64,000 nt of DNA from positions 186,001 through 250,000 of the forward strand of contig VMRT01000001.1 of the NCBI GenBank assembly GCA_007713455.1. Direction: 5' to 3'. Numbering within the stretch: position 1 is the stretch's first letter; every line of letters begins with the position of its first letter. The notes beneath the pieces are model-generated. The model did no database searches and was not told the DNA's origin. It worked only from the letters and a program-made list of their open reading frames with translations. Shown piece after piece: positions 8,347 to 16,704 of the stretch. Source of the stretch: Pseudomonas sp. (GTDB taxonomy: Bacteria; Pseudomonadota; Gammaproteobacteria; Pseudomonadales; Pseudomonadaceae). Made by a program: the position numbers and the translations under genes.

Positions 8347-9245
8347 TGCGAGCGCCGAGGCGCCAGAACAGTCAGCGAGAGAGAACGTTTGCGGGCGCTG
8401 GCTCGGCATTCTTCCGTCAGGGCGTCAGGCAAACCGCAGGCAGTACCAATGGGTTCACGCTGGTCGAGCTGATCATGGTGATCGCGCTGGCCGGAGTCGT
8501 CGCGGTGATGGTCGGTACGGTCATGTCGCGGCCGTTGCAAGGCTTCGCCGACAATAGTCAGCGGGCCGAACTGACCGATCGGGCGGCGATCGCGCTCAAC
8601 CGAATGGCGCGCGATATTCGGCTAGCCGTACCAAACTCCGTCCTTGTAGCCGACACGGGCGATGAAATCAGGCTCGTTCCGATCGCGGCCGCCGGACGCT
8701 ACCGGGCCAATCAGCCGATGCCTGATGGGCCACGTCAGGATCCTCCGGCCTGTACGCAGACATCCGGCCGCTGCTTGATTGATATCCTCAGCCCGATTGA
8801 GCCGGCAGATAGCAAGAACAACAAGCATTGGCTGATCATCTATAACACCGGTTCGCTCGTCGGGCGCCCCGAGCCCGTCGATGGAGCGGTTTCGCCGGTG
8901 TCACCCAAGGCCTTCACCTGGAAAAACGGCGTGCTTGAGGCTGATCTCTCGGCTTTCCGCTTCGAGTTCGCCTCGCCGCAACATCGGTTTTTTCTGGCCG
9001 ACCGAGTTGTCGGCTATCGGTGCCGAAATGGTGCGCTGGTTCGCGCTAAGTTCGACGAACTGGCCGCGGCTGATTATTCCGGTGCCGCCACCGTGGTCGA
9101 TCGTGTCGATTGCGGCCAGAGCCAGTTCAGCTACGAACCCGGCAACAACACGCGCAACGGCCTTGTGACGCTCAAACTGGTATTGGCTGGCGCTGGCGGA
9201 ACCGTCACCCTCTTGCAGCAGGTCCAAGTCGATAATGCGCCCTGA
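8337..9245 (+). CDS. mshO: MSHA minor prepilin MshO
   Basis: A 302-residue protein with a prepilin signal GFTLVELIMVIALAGVVAVM at residues 39-58. The leader before the cleavage glycine is about 39 residues, or 36 from the ATG at 8346, far longer than the 6-8 residues of the other pilins here. No ATG, GTG or TTG codon lies in frame closer to the cleavage site, so the long leader appears real. The globular part contains cysteine pairs (CTQTSGRC, YRCRNG, VDCGQ) as in GspJ/PilW-like subunits. Gene order D-O-P-Q and the 10-bp overlap with mshD support MshO. Confidence 0.83.
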   Translation: MPLMRAPRRQNSQRERTFAGAGSAFFRQGVRQTAGSTNGFTLVELIMVIALAGVVAVMVGTVMSRPLQGFADNSQRAELTDRAAIALNRMARDIRLAVPNSVLVADTGDEIRLVPIAAAGRYRANQPMPDGPRQDPPACTQTSGRCLIDILSPIEPADSKNNKHWLIIYNTGSLVGRPEPVDGAVSPVSPKAFTWKNGVLEADLSAFRFEFASPQHRFFLADRVVGYRCRNGALVRAKFDELAAADYSGAATVVDRVDCGQSQFSYEPGNNTRNGLVTLKLVLAGAGGTVTLLQQVQVDNAP

Positions 9246-9648
9246 TTTTTCCTTCCTACAGAGTCGCCAGCGCGGCTTCGGATTAGTCGCCGCCATGTTT
9301 GTCATCATCGTCATCGCCGGCGCGGTCGCGGCCATGGCGCGGATGTCCGAAACCCAGAGCGCCACCAGCAGCATGGCGATCCAGCAGGCGCGGGCCTATC
9401 AGGCAGCGCGGGCCGGGATTGAGTGGGGGATCCATAGGGCGATGGCCGGTGAATCCTGCAGCGATAACTTCATGCTCCAGGGCTTCACGGTGGACGTGCA
9501 GTGTGCCCCGGGCGCTGCCGTATCTCTGCCCGAGGAAGAGCGTAGCCTGCGCTTCATCTCACTGCAGGCTAGCGCACAGTACGCCTCGCCGGGCAGCCCG
9601 GATCATGTGTATCGGCAGTTGAGTGCCGTGGTGGAAAAGGATGATTGA
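9235..9648 (+). CDS. mshP: MSHA biogenesis protein MshP
   Basis: A 137-residue protein with an N-terminal segment RGFGLVAAMFVIIVIAGAVAAMA resembling a degenerate prepilin or PilX-like signal without the +5 glutamate. The next stretch, QQARAYQAARAGIEWGIHRA, is the amphipathic helix typical of MshP and PilX-like minor subunits. Two cysteines (ESCSDN and VQCAPG) could pair. It overlaps mshO by 11 bp. Its function is likely a non-canonical minor subunit or pilus-tip component; that is inference. Confidence 0.82.
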   Translation: MRPDFSFLQSRQRGFGLVAAMFVIIVIAGAVAAMARMSETQSATSSMAIQQARAYQAARAGIEWGIHRAMAGESCSDNFMLQGFTVDVQCAPGAAVSLPEEERSLRFISLQASAQYASPGSPDHVYRQLSAVVEKDD

Positions 9649-9649
9649 C

Positions 9650-12600
9650 ATGCTCGAGAGCATACGGGGCAGCTGGAGGCTACTGACGCGCTGTGCGCGG
9701 GTCGAGGCATCGTCGCTCGCGGTGCTTTGCCTGCTCGGTATTGTCTGTCTGGGCAGCCCAACCGCGTCGGCGGCGCTCTGCTCAAATGTCTTTCCCCAGG
9801 ACGCAACGCCGGATACTGGCGCGACACTCGACCTTGCCGTAATGGATCGTCAGGTCTACGGCCCCTTTCCCTCCCGTGGTGCCGCATACACCGCAAGCGG
9901 GGATTACTTCTACGACGCCGGCAAGCTGAACAACGGCGAGACCATCTCGGTAACGGCCGGCCGGCCCGTGCGGATGTTTGTCGACGGCGATCTCGAACTC
10001 GCACCGCATAGCAGGATCAATCCGAACGGTTCGGCGGCCGACTTGCTGATTGTCGTGCGCGGAAATCTAACCATCGGCACCAAGAACGATATCAATGCCT
10101 TGGTGTATGTGACCGGCGATGTCACCGCCAATCCTAGCGCTCACATAGAGGGTGCCCTAACAGCCGAAGGCAGCATCGATACCAAGGTCAAAGACGTTAT
10201 CACCTACGACGAGGTGGCCGCGTCGGCGTTTGCTCAGGGCGACCTCTGCCAGACTACCGAAAATATCCCGCTTTACCTGCGCTTCGATGAGGCGAGCTGG
10301 GGCGTACCGGCGAACACGGGGCGAGGGGCATTCGACATCCAGGTAATTGGCGGGGCCGTTACCGCCGGGGCTGACCCGGCCCGGCCCGTCGATAGGCAAG
10401 GCGAGGGAACGTGTCGATATGGGCGATTCGATGCACCCGCAAGTGCGGTGCTGGTACGAGATCACGACTCACTTGATCTCAAGCGTGAACTGAGTGCGAG
10501 TTTCTGGCTCAAGGTGGAGGCAACGCCGAGCGGTAACGTCGCCGTATTTTCGAAGGGCACTACGTACAGGCTTGAGTTAGATAACCAACGTCGGTTGGTA
10601 TTAACTTCGCGAGCGCCTACCTGGTTCGGCGGAAGGGCTTTGACGGTTTACTCTCGGCCACTCCCGATTGGCAAGTGGGTGCACGTAGGCTTTCACCTTA
10701 AACTAACGGTCGTCTTCTTAGGTTTGGACAGGCTAGACGGGGCACTTTATTTGGATGGAACTGCCGAGTCGGCAGCCAGTGAGACATTCTTGTTTGGTTC
10801 AACTCCGAACGACACTGACCCTCTTATCATCGCAGGTGATTCAAGTGGTCTCGTCGGATCGATCGACGAGGTTCGGTTACATCAAGGGCTCTGGACTATC
10901 GATGACTACAGGAGGCAGATGGCAGCGCGTCATTGGTGTGGCACGCCAGCAGGCATCGATCACTTCGAGTTCTCCACCAGTGCCTTAGCACATACCTGCA
11001 GCCCTCATGCCGTCACGCTCATGGCCTGTACCAATGCAGCCCCTGGGGCCTGCCAGCCCTACCAGGGCGACGTATCGGTAATCCTCAGAGGGGAGGGTTG
11101 GCTCGGTGGCAACCAGCAGACGCTCAGAGGCGGCGTGGGAACCTTTAGATTGCAGGGGCTGCAGCTGCAGATGCCCTTGGCCGTCGAAGCTTCAGAGCCC
11201 GCTGCCTCACCATTGACACTTTGCCGGATTGGCGATGCGCCGCTATCTTCCGACTGTCTTCTGAACTTCGTACAGAGCGGCTTTATCTTCGATGTTCCGG
11301 ATATGCAGGCCGGTCGCGGGCAGTCAATTGTGCCCATGCGTGCGGTAATAGACGTCGGTGAGGAGGGGAGCCCGCGTTGCGAGCCTGCGTTCACCGACCC
11401 CGATATCCCGCGTGAGGTACGGTTCTGGAGCAGCTTCGTCACTCCGTCAATCAACGAGCTGTCGGACAGCTCGAAACCGGTTCAGGTGAATGCCGAACCG
11501 ATCGGGCAGAGCTTTGCAGAGGCTCGGCCGCTCGCGCTTAGTTTCGATCAGAACGGCGCCACCGCGCTCGAGGTGAACTACGCCGAAGCCGGCCGGATGC
11601 TGCTCAACGCCTACTATTCGGGCAGCACGGAGGAGGGTGACAGCGGGCCGATGAGCGGCAGCGATGACTTCGTTTCCACGCCGGCGGGGTTCTGCATCGA
11701 GCCATCGCAGACCTGCTCGGCCGGAGACAGCAGCTGCGACGTGTTCCGGAAGGTTGGGCAGGTATTTTCAACAACGATCAGACCGGTAGCCTGGCGTGCC
11801 GATGGCGAGCTCTGTAAAGCGAGCACGACGAGAAACTATCGACAGGATCAGCTGCAGCTACGCCCGATGGTCCAAGCCCCCTCTCCAGTTATCGGTGGGG
11901 TGGCTGGGCGTGTACTCACACCGGTAGACGGGCGCTACGATCATCTGCCATCCGGCTCGCCGGCAAACTGGGATGGAGCTGTTATCCAGGATGTAGCGCT
12001 GTCAGAGGTTGGCGTGTTTCGCCTGCGAGTCGAGCCGCCTCCCTATCTCGGCGTGGCAGTGCCAGCCAGCGATTCGGCTCCGATCGGGCGGTTCATCCCT
12101 CGTTACCTGAAGGCAACAATCGAGGGCGCGCTGAACGCGGGGTGCGGCGTGTTCAGCTATCAGGATCAGCCAGTCGCTGTGGCTACGCCACCCGTGCTGA
12201 CGATCACTGGCTATGGCATTGCCGACGGGGCGGAGTACCCCACCGAGAACTACGATTTCGATGGCTTCTGGGGCTTCGCTAGTAGCCCAACCCCGAGTTG
12301 GTTAGCGGCTGACGGGAATCCAGACCTGGCCCCTCGACTGGACCAGGGAAAGGGCATCCCCGAGGCGTTGACCTGGCAGTCCATCAAAGACCTCGCTCCC
12401 AGCGAGAGCGGGAATAACGACGGTGACGGGCAGCGGACCTATACCTGGGGTGCCGATTGGCTACGCTACGGACGCGCTATGCAACCGGATGCCGCTGATC
12501 ATCCATTCCAGGTTCTCCTGCGCTTCACTGTGCAACAGCTGACCGATGGGGATGGTGTATGCAACGGCAGCACTTGCCAGGAAGCCGAGGCGGTGCTGGA

Positions 12601-13021
12601 CCACAGCGAGTTCCGTCTGGGCCGGCTACGCATCGGCAACGGCCATGGCTCGGAGTTGCAGGACCTCAGCCTGCCCTGGGTTATTGAGACCTGGCAGGCC
12701 TCGAATATCTTTCTCCCTGAAGGCGGGGATACCTGCAGTGCTTCGGTTTGGGGGAACGCGCAGGCATTCGAACAGGTGGGCAACCTGGCGAATAAGAGCC
12801 TTCAGATCGATGGCGGACAGACGGGGTATGAAGGCAGCCTGATCATTACCAAGCCGGAAGCCACCGGCGAAGCTCGTATCGGCTTTCCAAATGTGCCGGA
12901 ATGGCTCTGGTATGACTGGCAGGGCAAGGGGCGGGAGGCGAGTCGGGGGCTGGCCAGTTTCGGAATCTATCATGGCCCGAAGCCATTGATCTTCCGTCGT
13001 GAGGTATACCGGGGAATGTGA
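9650..13021 (+). CDS. mshQ: MSHA biogenesis protein MshQ (LamG and DUF6701 type)
   Basis: A large exported protein of about 1123 residues. The ATG at 9650 is preferred because AAGGA lies 8 bases upstream; ATGs at 9641 and 9623 are also in frame. A Sec signal ends near residue 41 (CLGSPTASA). A LamG/concanavalin-like domain spans about residues 230-430, with SASFWLKVEATPSGN and GSIDEVRLHQGLW. The C-terminal third, from about residue 730, resembles DUF6701 of MshQ proteins. It probably serves as a large tip or adhesive component; that role is inferred. Part of it (about 10450-10950) has lower GC, hinting at exchange of the sugar-binding-like domain. Last gene of the operon. Confidence 0.87.
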   Translation: MLESIRGSWRLLTRCARVEASSLAVLCLLGIVCLGSPTASAALCSNVFPQDATPDTGATLDLAVMDRQVYGPFPSRGAAYTASGDYFYDAGKLNNGETISVTAGRPVRMFVDGDLELAPHSRINPNGSAADLLIVVRGNLTIGTKNDINALVYVTGDVTANPSAHIEGALTAEGSIDTKVKDVITYDEVAASAFAQGDLCQTTENIPLYLRFDEASWGVPANTGRGAFDIQVIGGAVTAGADPARPVDRQGEGTCRYGRFDAPASAVLVRDHDSLDLKRELSASFWLKVEATPSGNVAVFSKGTTYRLELDNQRRLVLTSRAPTWFGGRALTVYSRPLPIGKWVHVGFHLKLTVVFLGLDRLDGALYLDGTAESAASETFLFGSTPNDTDPLIIAGDSSGLVGSIDEVRLHQGLWTIDDYRRQMAARHWCGTPAGIDHFEFSTSALAHTCSPHAVTLMACTNAAPGACQPYQGDVSVILRGEGWLGGNQQTLRGGVGTFRLQGLQLQMPLAVEASEPAASPLTLCRIGDAPLSSDCLLNFVQSGFIFDVPDMQAGRGQSIVPMRAVIDVGEEGSPRCEPAFTDPDIPREVRFWSSFVTPSINELSDSSKPVQVNAEPIGQSFAEARPLALSFDQNGATALEVNYAEAGRMLLNAYYSGSTEEGDSGPMSGSDDFVSTPAGFCIEPSQTCSAGDSSCDVFRKVGQVFSTTIRPVAWRADGELCKASTTRNYRQDQLQLRPMVQAPSPVIGGVAGRVLTPVDGRYDHLPSGSPANWDGAVIQDVALSEVGVFRLRVEPPPYLGVAVPASDSAPIGRFIPRYLKATIEGALNAGCGVFSYQDQPVAVATPPVLTITGYGIADGAEYPTENYDFDGFWGFASSPTPSWLAADGNPDLAPRLDQGKGIPEALTWQSIKDLAPSESGNNDGDGQRTYTWGADWLRYGRAMQPDAADHPFQVLLRFTVQQLTDGDGVCNGSTCQEAEAVLDHSEFRLGRLRIGNGHGSELQDLSLPWVIETWQASNIFLPEGGDTCSASVWGNAQAFEQVGNLANKSLQIDGGQTGYEGSLIITKPEATGEARIGFPNVPEWLWYDWQGKGREASRGLASFGIYHGPKPLIFRREVYRGM

Positions 13022-13032
13022 GTTCCGAAAGC

Positions 13033-13060
13033 AAAAAGGCCGCTCAATGAGCGGCCTTTT
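13033..13060 (+). terminator. Intrinsic terminator of the msh operon
   Basis: AAAAGGCCGCTC and GAGCGGCCTTTT form a perfect 12-bp stem around a four-base AAT-type loop, 12 bp after the mshQ stop. The right arm ends in T residues. It closes the MSHA operon. Confidence 0.85.
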
Positions 13061-13323
13061 CGTCTGGGTGTAAAAGAGGGGAATCCCTGGCCTGCCTGTA
13101 CCAAGGTCCCCGAAACTGGTTGATTCAGTCTATGCACTGGATGTGCCAGTTTCGTGAAGGTCGGCAGGCGGCTTTGCTCGGGCTTATTCACAGGCGCTGA
13201 GCGCCGGAATCCGCGGGGCGGCGGGTTCCAGGCGCTGTGTCAGCTGCCGTAAGGATGAGCCGGCAGATGTGATCTCGCGTAAAAGCAGTGCGCATGCCTT
13301 GTTGCATGCGCACATTTGGCGCG
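13061..13323. other. Convergent intergenic region with long palindrome and second terminator
   Basis: The 302 bp between mshQ and the META lipoprotein hold no convincing gene. Besides the msh terminator they contain a nested inverted repeat: GCCTGCC (13090-13096) with GGCAGGC (13163-13169), enclosing CGAAACTGG (13111-13119) with CCAGTTTCG (13146-13154). The 80-bp span could be a decayed miniature element or a structured RNA. At 13288-13313 a perfect 10-bp stem, GTGCGCATGC with GCATGCGCAC, followed on the minus strand by TGCTTTTA, is a plausible terminator for the minus-strand genes. The remainder shows nothing recognisable. Confidence 0.6.
13288..13313 (-). terminator. Probable terminator of the META lipoprotein transcript
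   Basis: A perfect 10-bp stem, GTGCGCATGC with GCATGCGCAC, and a 6-base loop, lying 11 bp beyond the stop of the minus-strand gene and followed on that strand by a T-rich TGCTTTTA. Confidence 0.6.
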
Positions 13324-13725
13324 TTATTCCTGTTCCGGCCAGAGCCGTAGCGGGGTGCCCTGGGCGGGCCAAAGGCGCAGTTGGTCGATGTTGGAGACAT
13401 CCCAGCGCTCGACGCGATTGAGCAGATCGAGGAAGTGGTGCTCCTGCTCCATGATTTCCTCCGCGCACATCTTGCGTGTGCTGCCCAGGTTGCTGAAGCG
13501 GATCTGCTGGCCATCACGCTCGTAACTGCCGAACCAGTGGTTGCAGCCCGCGTTGCCGTACGCGCGGCCTTCGCTCAGCGTGAGCGAGACGGGCGTGCGG
13601 CCGATCACTGCTTCATCGCCGATCCATTCGGCGATGTAGGTGACGTCGCGTTGCAGCTCGAGTTGCTCGGTGGCACAGCCTGTGAGTCCGAGGGCTGCGA
13701 TGAGTGGCAGGATTCGTGAAGTCAT
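13324..13725 (-). CDS. META-domain (DUF306) lipoprotein
   Basis: A 133-residue protein whose start MTSRILPLIAALGLTGCATE is a lipoprotein signal with lipobox LTGC, so it should be acylated and membrane bound. The domain that follows carries the META/HslJ signature: RAYGNAGCNHWFGSY and, further on, STRKMC. HslJ-type proteins have been linked to heat shock and novobiocin resistance in E. coli; no function can be assigned here. The frame opens further upstream, but the lipobox and the ATGA overlap with the preceding gene fix the start at 13725. Confidence 0.85.
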   Translation of the reverse strand: MTSRILPLIAALGLTGCATEQLELQRDVTYIAEWIGDEAVIGRTPVSLTLSEGRAYGNAGCNHWFGSYERDGQQIRFSNLGSTRKMCAEEIMEQEHHFLDLLNRVERWDVSNIDQLRLWPAQGTPLRLWPEQE

Positions 13726-14162
13726 GCCTGTTGCTCCTTCTGGCAGCTGGGGCAGCGGTGCTGGTCGTTCTGACCGGACCAGCCCAGTTCGGTGATGCGC
13801 GCCTGGGCGGCGGGCTTGCGTGCGGCCTCGCCGAGCTTGGCGTCCACGGCGAACTCGAAGTCCAGCTGTTTGCCGCAGCTGTCGCAGGCGACCTGCCAGT
13901 TGAGGATTTCCAGTTCGCGGAATACCGGCCCGCTGGCCACGGCCATCCATTGCCCCGGTGGGTTGATCAGGTGGCGGACCTTCTCCACTGTCAGGCGCTG
14001 GGAAAGGTCGCGGCTGCCCTTGAGCGTGACGATCAGTACATCGCCGCTACGAATCGAGCCGCCATTGCCGGTTACCTGATAGCGGCCCGGCGCCAGCGCA
14101 CGGCATTCGGTGAGGGTGTGGGCGGGGTTGAGCAGGGTGTAGCGGAAATCGTGTTCGGCCAT
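13722..14162 (-). CDS. Conserved hypothetical protein with paired CXXC motifs
   Basis: A 146-residue cytoplasmic protein beginning MAEHDFRYTLLNPAHTLTEC. It has CDSC near residue 93 and CPSC near the C-terminus, which together could bind one zinc ion as a zinc ribbon. I do not recognise a named family. The start at 14162 is chosen over an upstream ATG at 14240 because the upstream part is low-complexity arginine- and alanine-rich sequence. Its stop overlaps the start of the META lipoprotein (ATGA), so the two are probably translated together. Confidence 0.72.
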   Translation of the reverse strand: MAEHDFRYTLLNPAHTLTECRALAPGRYQVTGNGGSIRSGDVLIVTLKGSRDLSQRLTVEKVRHLINPPGQWMAVASGPVFRELEILNWQVACDSCGKQLDFEFAVDAKLGEAARKPAAQARITELGWSGQNDQHRCPSCQKEQQA

Positions 14163-14258
14163 GACTCGTGATCGACGGTGAGTTGTGCGCGCAATGCTAG
14201 CACGCGCCCTGGCGGCAGGCGTGCCGCCGGGACGAATCACGGACGAGCAGCCGGTTGG

Positions 14259-15065
14259 TTACTGCGCCTGGGTGGTTGCAGGTTTGCCGAAAGTGTCTTC
14301 GAAGAAGCGCTGCATATCACGCCAGGAACGTTCGTCCGCGGCTTTCTGATAGGCGACGTCCAGGCCGTTCTTCTGGTGGGCGTCGGCGCCCGGATTGGTG
14401 AAACCGTGCTTGGCGCCGGGCAGGCTAACGAACTGGTAGTCGGCACCGGCCTTGACCATCTCGACGTTCAGCGCGGCGATGTCGTCGGTGCTGATCATGC
14501 TGTCCTCGCTGCCATGCTCGACCAGCACACGCGCCTTGACGCTGCCGGGCGCGGCGCGGGTTTCGGTGGCCAACGCGCCGTGGAAGCTGACTACGCCTTC
14601 CAGCGGTACACCCTGGCGCGCCATGTCCAGGACCACCTTGCCGCCGAAGCAGTAGCCCACCGCACCCAGTTTGGCAGTATCGGTCTGCGCCTGGTCCTTG
14701 AGCAGGTCGAGGCCGGCGTTGAAGCGGCCCTTGGCAGCATCGGCGTCCTTCAGCGCCGCCTGCATGAAGCTCATGGCGTCTTTTGGGTGTTCGGTGTTCT
14801 TGCCTTCGCCGTACATGTCGATGGCCAACGCGCTGTAGCCCAGCTCGGCGAGGTCGCGAGCGCGCTGCTTGGCATAGTCGTTCAGCCCCCACCATTCGTG
14901 TACCACGACGATGCCAGGACGCTTGCCTTCGATGGCGTCGTCATAGGCGTAGTAGCCGATCATCTCGGTGCCATCGGCAGCGGTGTAGGGGATTTCCTGC
15001 GTCTGAATCTCGGCATTCGCAGTGACGCTGGCAACCATGATCAGGCCGAACAGGCAGTGGCGCAT
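14259..15065 (-). CDS. Exported dienelactone hydrolase family protein
   Basis: A 268-residue alpha/beta hydrolase with an 18-residue signal peptide (MRHCLFGLIMVASVTANA), so likely periplasmic. The catalytic triad of dienelactone hydrolases is visible: nucleophile Cys139 in GAVGYCFGG, Asp188 in HGSEDSM and His220 in GAKHGFTNPGA. The family hydrolyses dienelactone in chloroaromatic breakdown, but many exported members act on other esters or lactones, and no aromatic pathway genes are nearby. It stands alone, with about 95 bp to the next gene downstream, and the livF terminator lies upstream of it. Confidence 0.86.
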   Translation of the reverse strand: MRHCLFGLIMVASVTANAEIQTQEIPYTAADGTEMIGYYAYDDAIEGKRPGIVVVHEWWGLNDYAKQRARDLAELGYSALAIDMYGEGKNTEHPKDAMSFMQAALKDADAAKGRFNAGLDLLKDQAQTDTAKLGAVGYCFGGKVVLDMARQGVPLEGVVSFHGALATETRAAPGSVKARVLVEHGSEDSMISTDDIAALNVEMVKAGADYQFVSLPGAKHGFTNPGADAHQKNGLDVAYQKAADERSWRDMQRFFEDTFGKPATTQAQ

Positions 15066-15180
15066 CGTGGGATCTCCTTTGGTGATCGTTATGTTGGCGA
15101 AGGGGGTTCGAAGAAGGATAGCGGTTCTTCGACTGCACGCGCAGCGCCCGGGTTCGGCTGCGCGATGGATACATATAAGA

Positions 15181-15214
15181 CGAAAAAGCCCTGCCGGTTG
15201 GCAGGGCTTTTTCG
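15181..15214 (-). terminator. Terminator after livF
   Basis: CGAAAAAGCCCTGCC and GGCAGGGCTTTTTCG form a perfect 15-bp stem around a short loop, 18 bp beyond the livF stop. With A-runs and T-runs on both arms it could act on either strand; on the minus strand it closes the liv operon. Confidence 0.85.
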
Positions 15215-15232
15215 TCGAGCGTGGTGGCGATG

Positions 15233-15934
15233 TCAGCCGCCCAGGTAGGCGTCGCGCACTTTCGGATCGGTCAGCAGGTCCTCGCCGCTGCCCTGCATGA
15301 CGATATGCCCGTTCTCCAGCACGTAGCCGCGGTCGGCCAGCTTGAGCGCCTGGTTGGCGTTCTGCTCGACCAGGAACACCGTCACGCCATCCTCACGCAG
15401 CTGTTCGATGATCTCGAAAATCTGCTGGATGATGATCGGCGCCAAGCCCAGCGATGGCTCGTCGAGTAGCAGCAGCTTGGGTTTGCTCATCAGCGCGCGG
15501 GCGATGGCGAGCATCTGCTGTTCACCGCCGGACATGGTGCCACCGCGTTGCTGGTAGCGCTCCTTGAGCCGCGGGAACAGGCCGAGCACCTTGTCCAGTT
15601 GCTCCTGAAAGTCCGTCTTGCCGGTGAAGAAGCCGCCCATGGACAGGTTTTCCTCAACCGTCAGACGGGCGAAGATCCGCCGGCCTTCGGGTACCACGGC
15701 GATGGCCTTGCGCATGATGTCGCAGGTCTGCTGGCCGACCAGCTCCTCGCCCTGGAAGCGGATGCTGCCACTGGCCGCCTGCGGCGAGCCGCACAGGGTC
15801 ATCAGCAGGGTCGACTTGCCGGCACCGTTGGCGCCGATCAGGGTGACGATCTCGCCCTGTTCGACCTGCACGTTGATGTCGTGCAGGGCCTGGATCTTGC
15901 CGTAGAAGGTCGAGACGTTTTCGAAAGTCAGCAT
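15233..15934 (-). CDS. livF: Branched-chain amino acid ABC importer, ATPase LivF (BraG)
   Basis: A 233-residue ATP-binding subunit of the high-affinity leucine/isoleucine/valine importer. Walker A GANGAGKS lies at residues 34-41, signature MSGGEQQ at 134-140 and Walker B LLLLDEP at 154-160. The end, VRDAYLGG, and the length are typical of LivF/BraG. It pairs with LivG to drive the LivHM permease. It starts 2 bp after the livG stop and is the last gene of the operon, before a strong terminator. Confidence 0.96.
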   Translation of the reverse strand: MLTFENVSTFYGKIQALHDINVQVEQGEIVTLIGANGAGKSTLLMTLCGSPQAASGSIRFQGEELVGQQTCDIMRKAIAVVPEGRRIFARLTVEENLSMGGFFTGKTDFQEQLDKVLGLFPRLKERYQQRGGTMSGGEQQMLAIARALMSKPKLLLLDEPSLGLAPIIIQQIFEIIEQLREDGVTVFLVEQNANQALKLADRGYVLENGHIVMQGSGEDLLTDPKVRDAYLGG

Positions 15935-15936
15935 GC

Positions 15937-16704
15937 TTACGCCTCCCCCAGATAGGCTTTGATCACGTCCGGATTGTTACGGACTTGCTCGGGTGAACCA
16001 TTGGCCAGCGGGGTGCCCTGATTGATCACGTAGATGTGGTCGGAAATGCTCATGACCAGCTTCATGTCGTGCTCGATCAGCAGCACGGTGACCCCGTGTT
16101 TGTCGCGTAGCATGGCGATCAGGGCCTTGAGATCCTCGGTTTCTCTGGGGTTCAGGCCAGCCGCCGGTTCGTCGAGCATGAGGATGCGCGGGCGCGTCAT
16201 CATGCAGCGGGCGATTTCCAGACGGCGCTGCTGGCCGTAGGCGAGGGTGCCCGCCGGTCGATTGGCGACATCGGTCAGATTGACCTGTTCCAGCCAGTGC
16301 GCAGCGAAGTCCATCGCCTCGCGCTCGCTCTTGCGAAACGCCGGCGTCTTGAACAAGCCGGCAAGGAAGCCGGTGTTCAGGTGACGGTGCTGGGCCACCA
16401 GCAGGTTTTCCACCGCCGTCATGTCCTTGAACAGGCGGACGTTCTGGAACGTGCGCACCACGCCCTGACGAGCGATCTTGTGGCCAGGCAGGCCGTGGAT
16501 CGGCGTGCCGTCGAGGAGGATTTCCCCCGCGGTCGGCTGATAGAAGCCGGTCAGGCAGTTGAACACCGTGGTCTTGCCGGCGCCGTTGGGGCCGATCATC
16601 GAAACCACTTGCTTGTCATGTACCGTCAGCCCCACCTCGTTGACCGCCAGCAGGCCGCCAAAACGCATCATCAGGCCGCGTACTTCTAGAATCGGGCGGC
16701 TCAT
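15937..16704 (-). CDS. livG: Branched-chain amino acid ABC importer, ATPase LivG (BraF)
   Basis: A 255-residue ATP-binding subunit, the second ATPase of the importer. It has Walker [10 protein letters not shown] near residue 38, a [13 protein letters not shown] signature with the LivG-type YGQQR form, Walker [14 protein letters not shown] and the family's C-terminal VIKAYLGEA. LivG is longer than LivF because of an insertion after Walker A, as here. Its ATG overlaps the livM stop by 4 bp. Confidence 0.96.
   Translation of the reverse strand: MSRPILEVRGLMMRFGGLLAVNEVGLTVHDKQVVSMIGPNGAGKTTVFNCLTGFYQPTAGEILLDGTPIHGLPGHKIARQGVVRTFQNVRLFKDMTAVENLLVAQHRHLNTGFLAGLFKTPAFRKSEREAMDFAAHWLEQVNLTDVANRPAGTLAYGQQRRLEIARCMMTRPRILMLDEPAAGLNPRETEDLKALIAMLRDKHGVTVLLIEHDMKLVMSISDHIYVINQGTPLANGSPEQVRNNPDVIKAYLGEA

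Noticed and set aside
1-13021. Possibility that the pilus locus is a type II secretion system or the Pil type IVa system.
   Set aside because: The order L-M-N-E-G-B-A-C-D-O-P-Q with MshM, MshN and MshQ is specific to MSHA loci.
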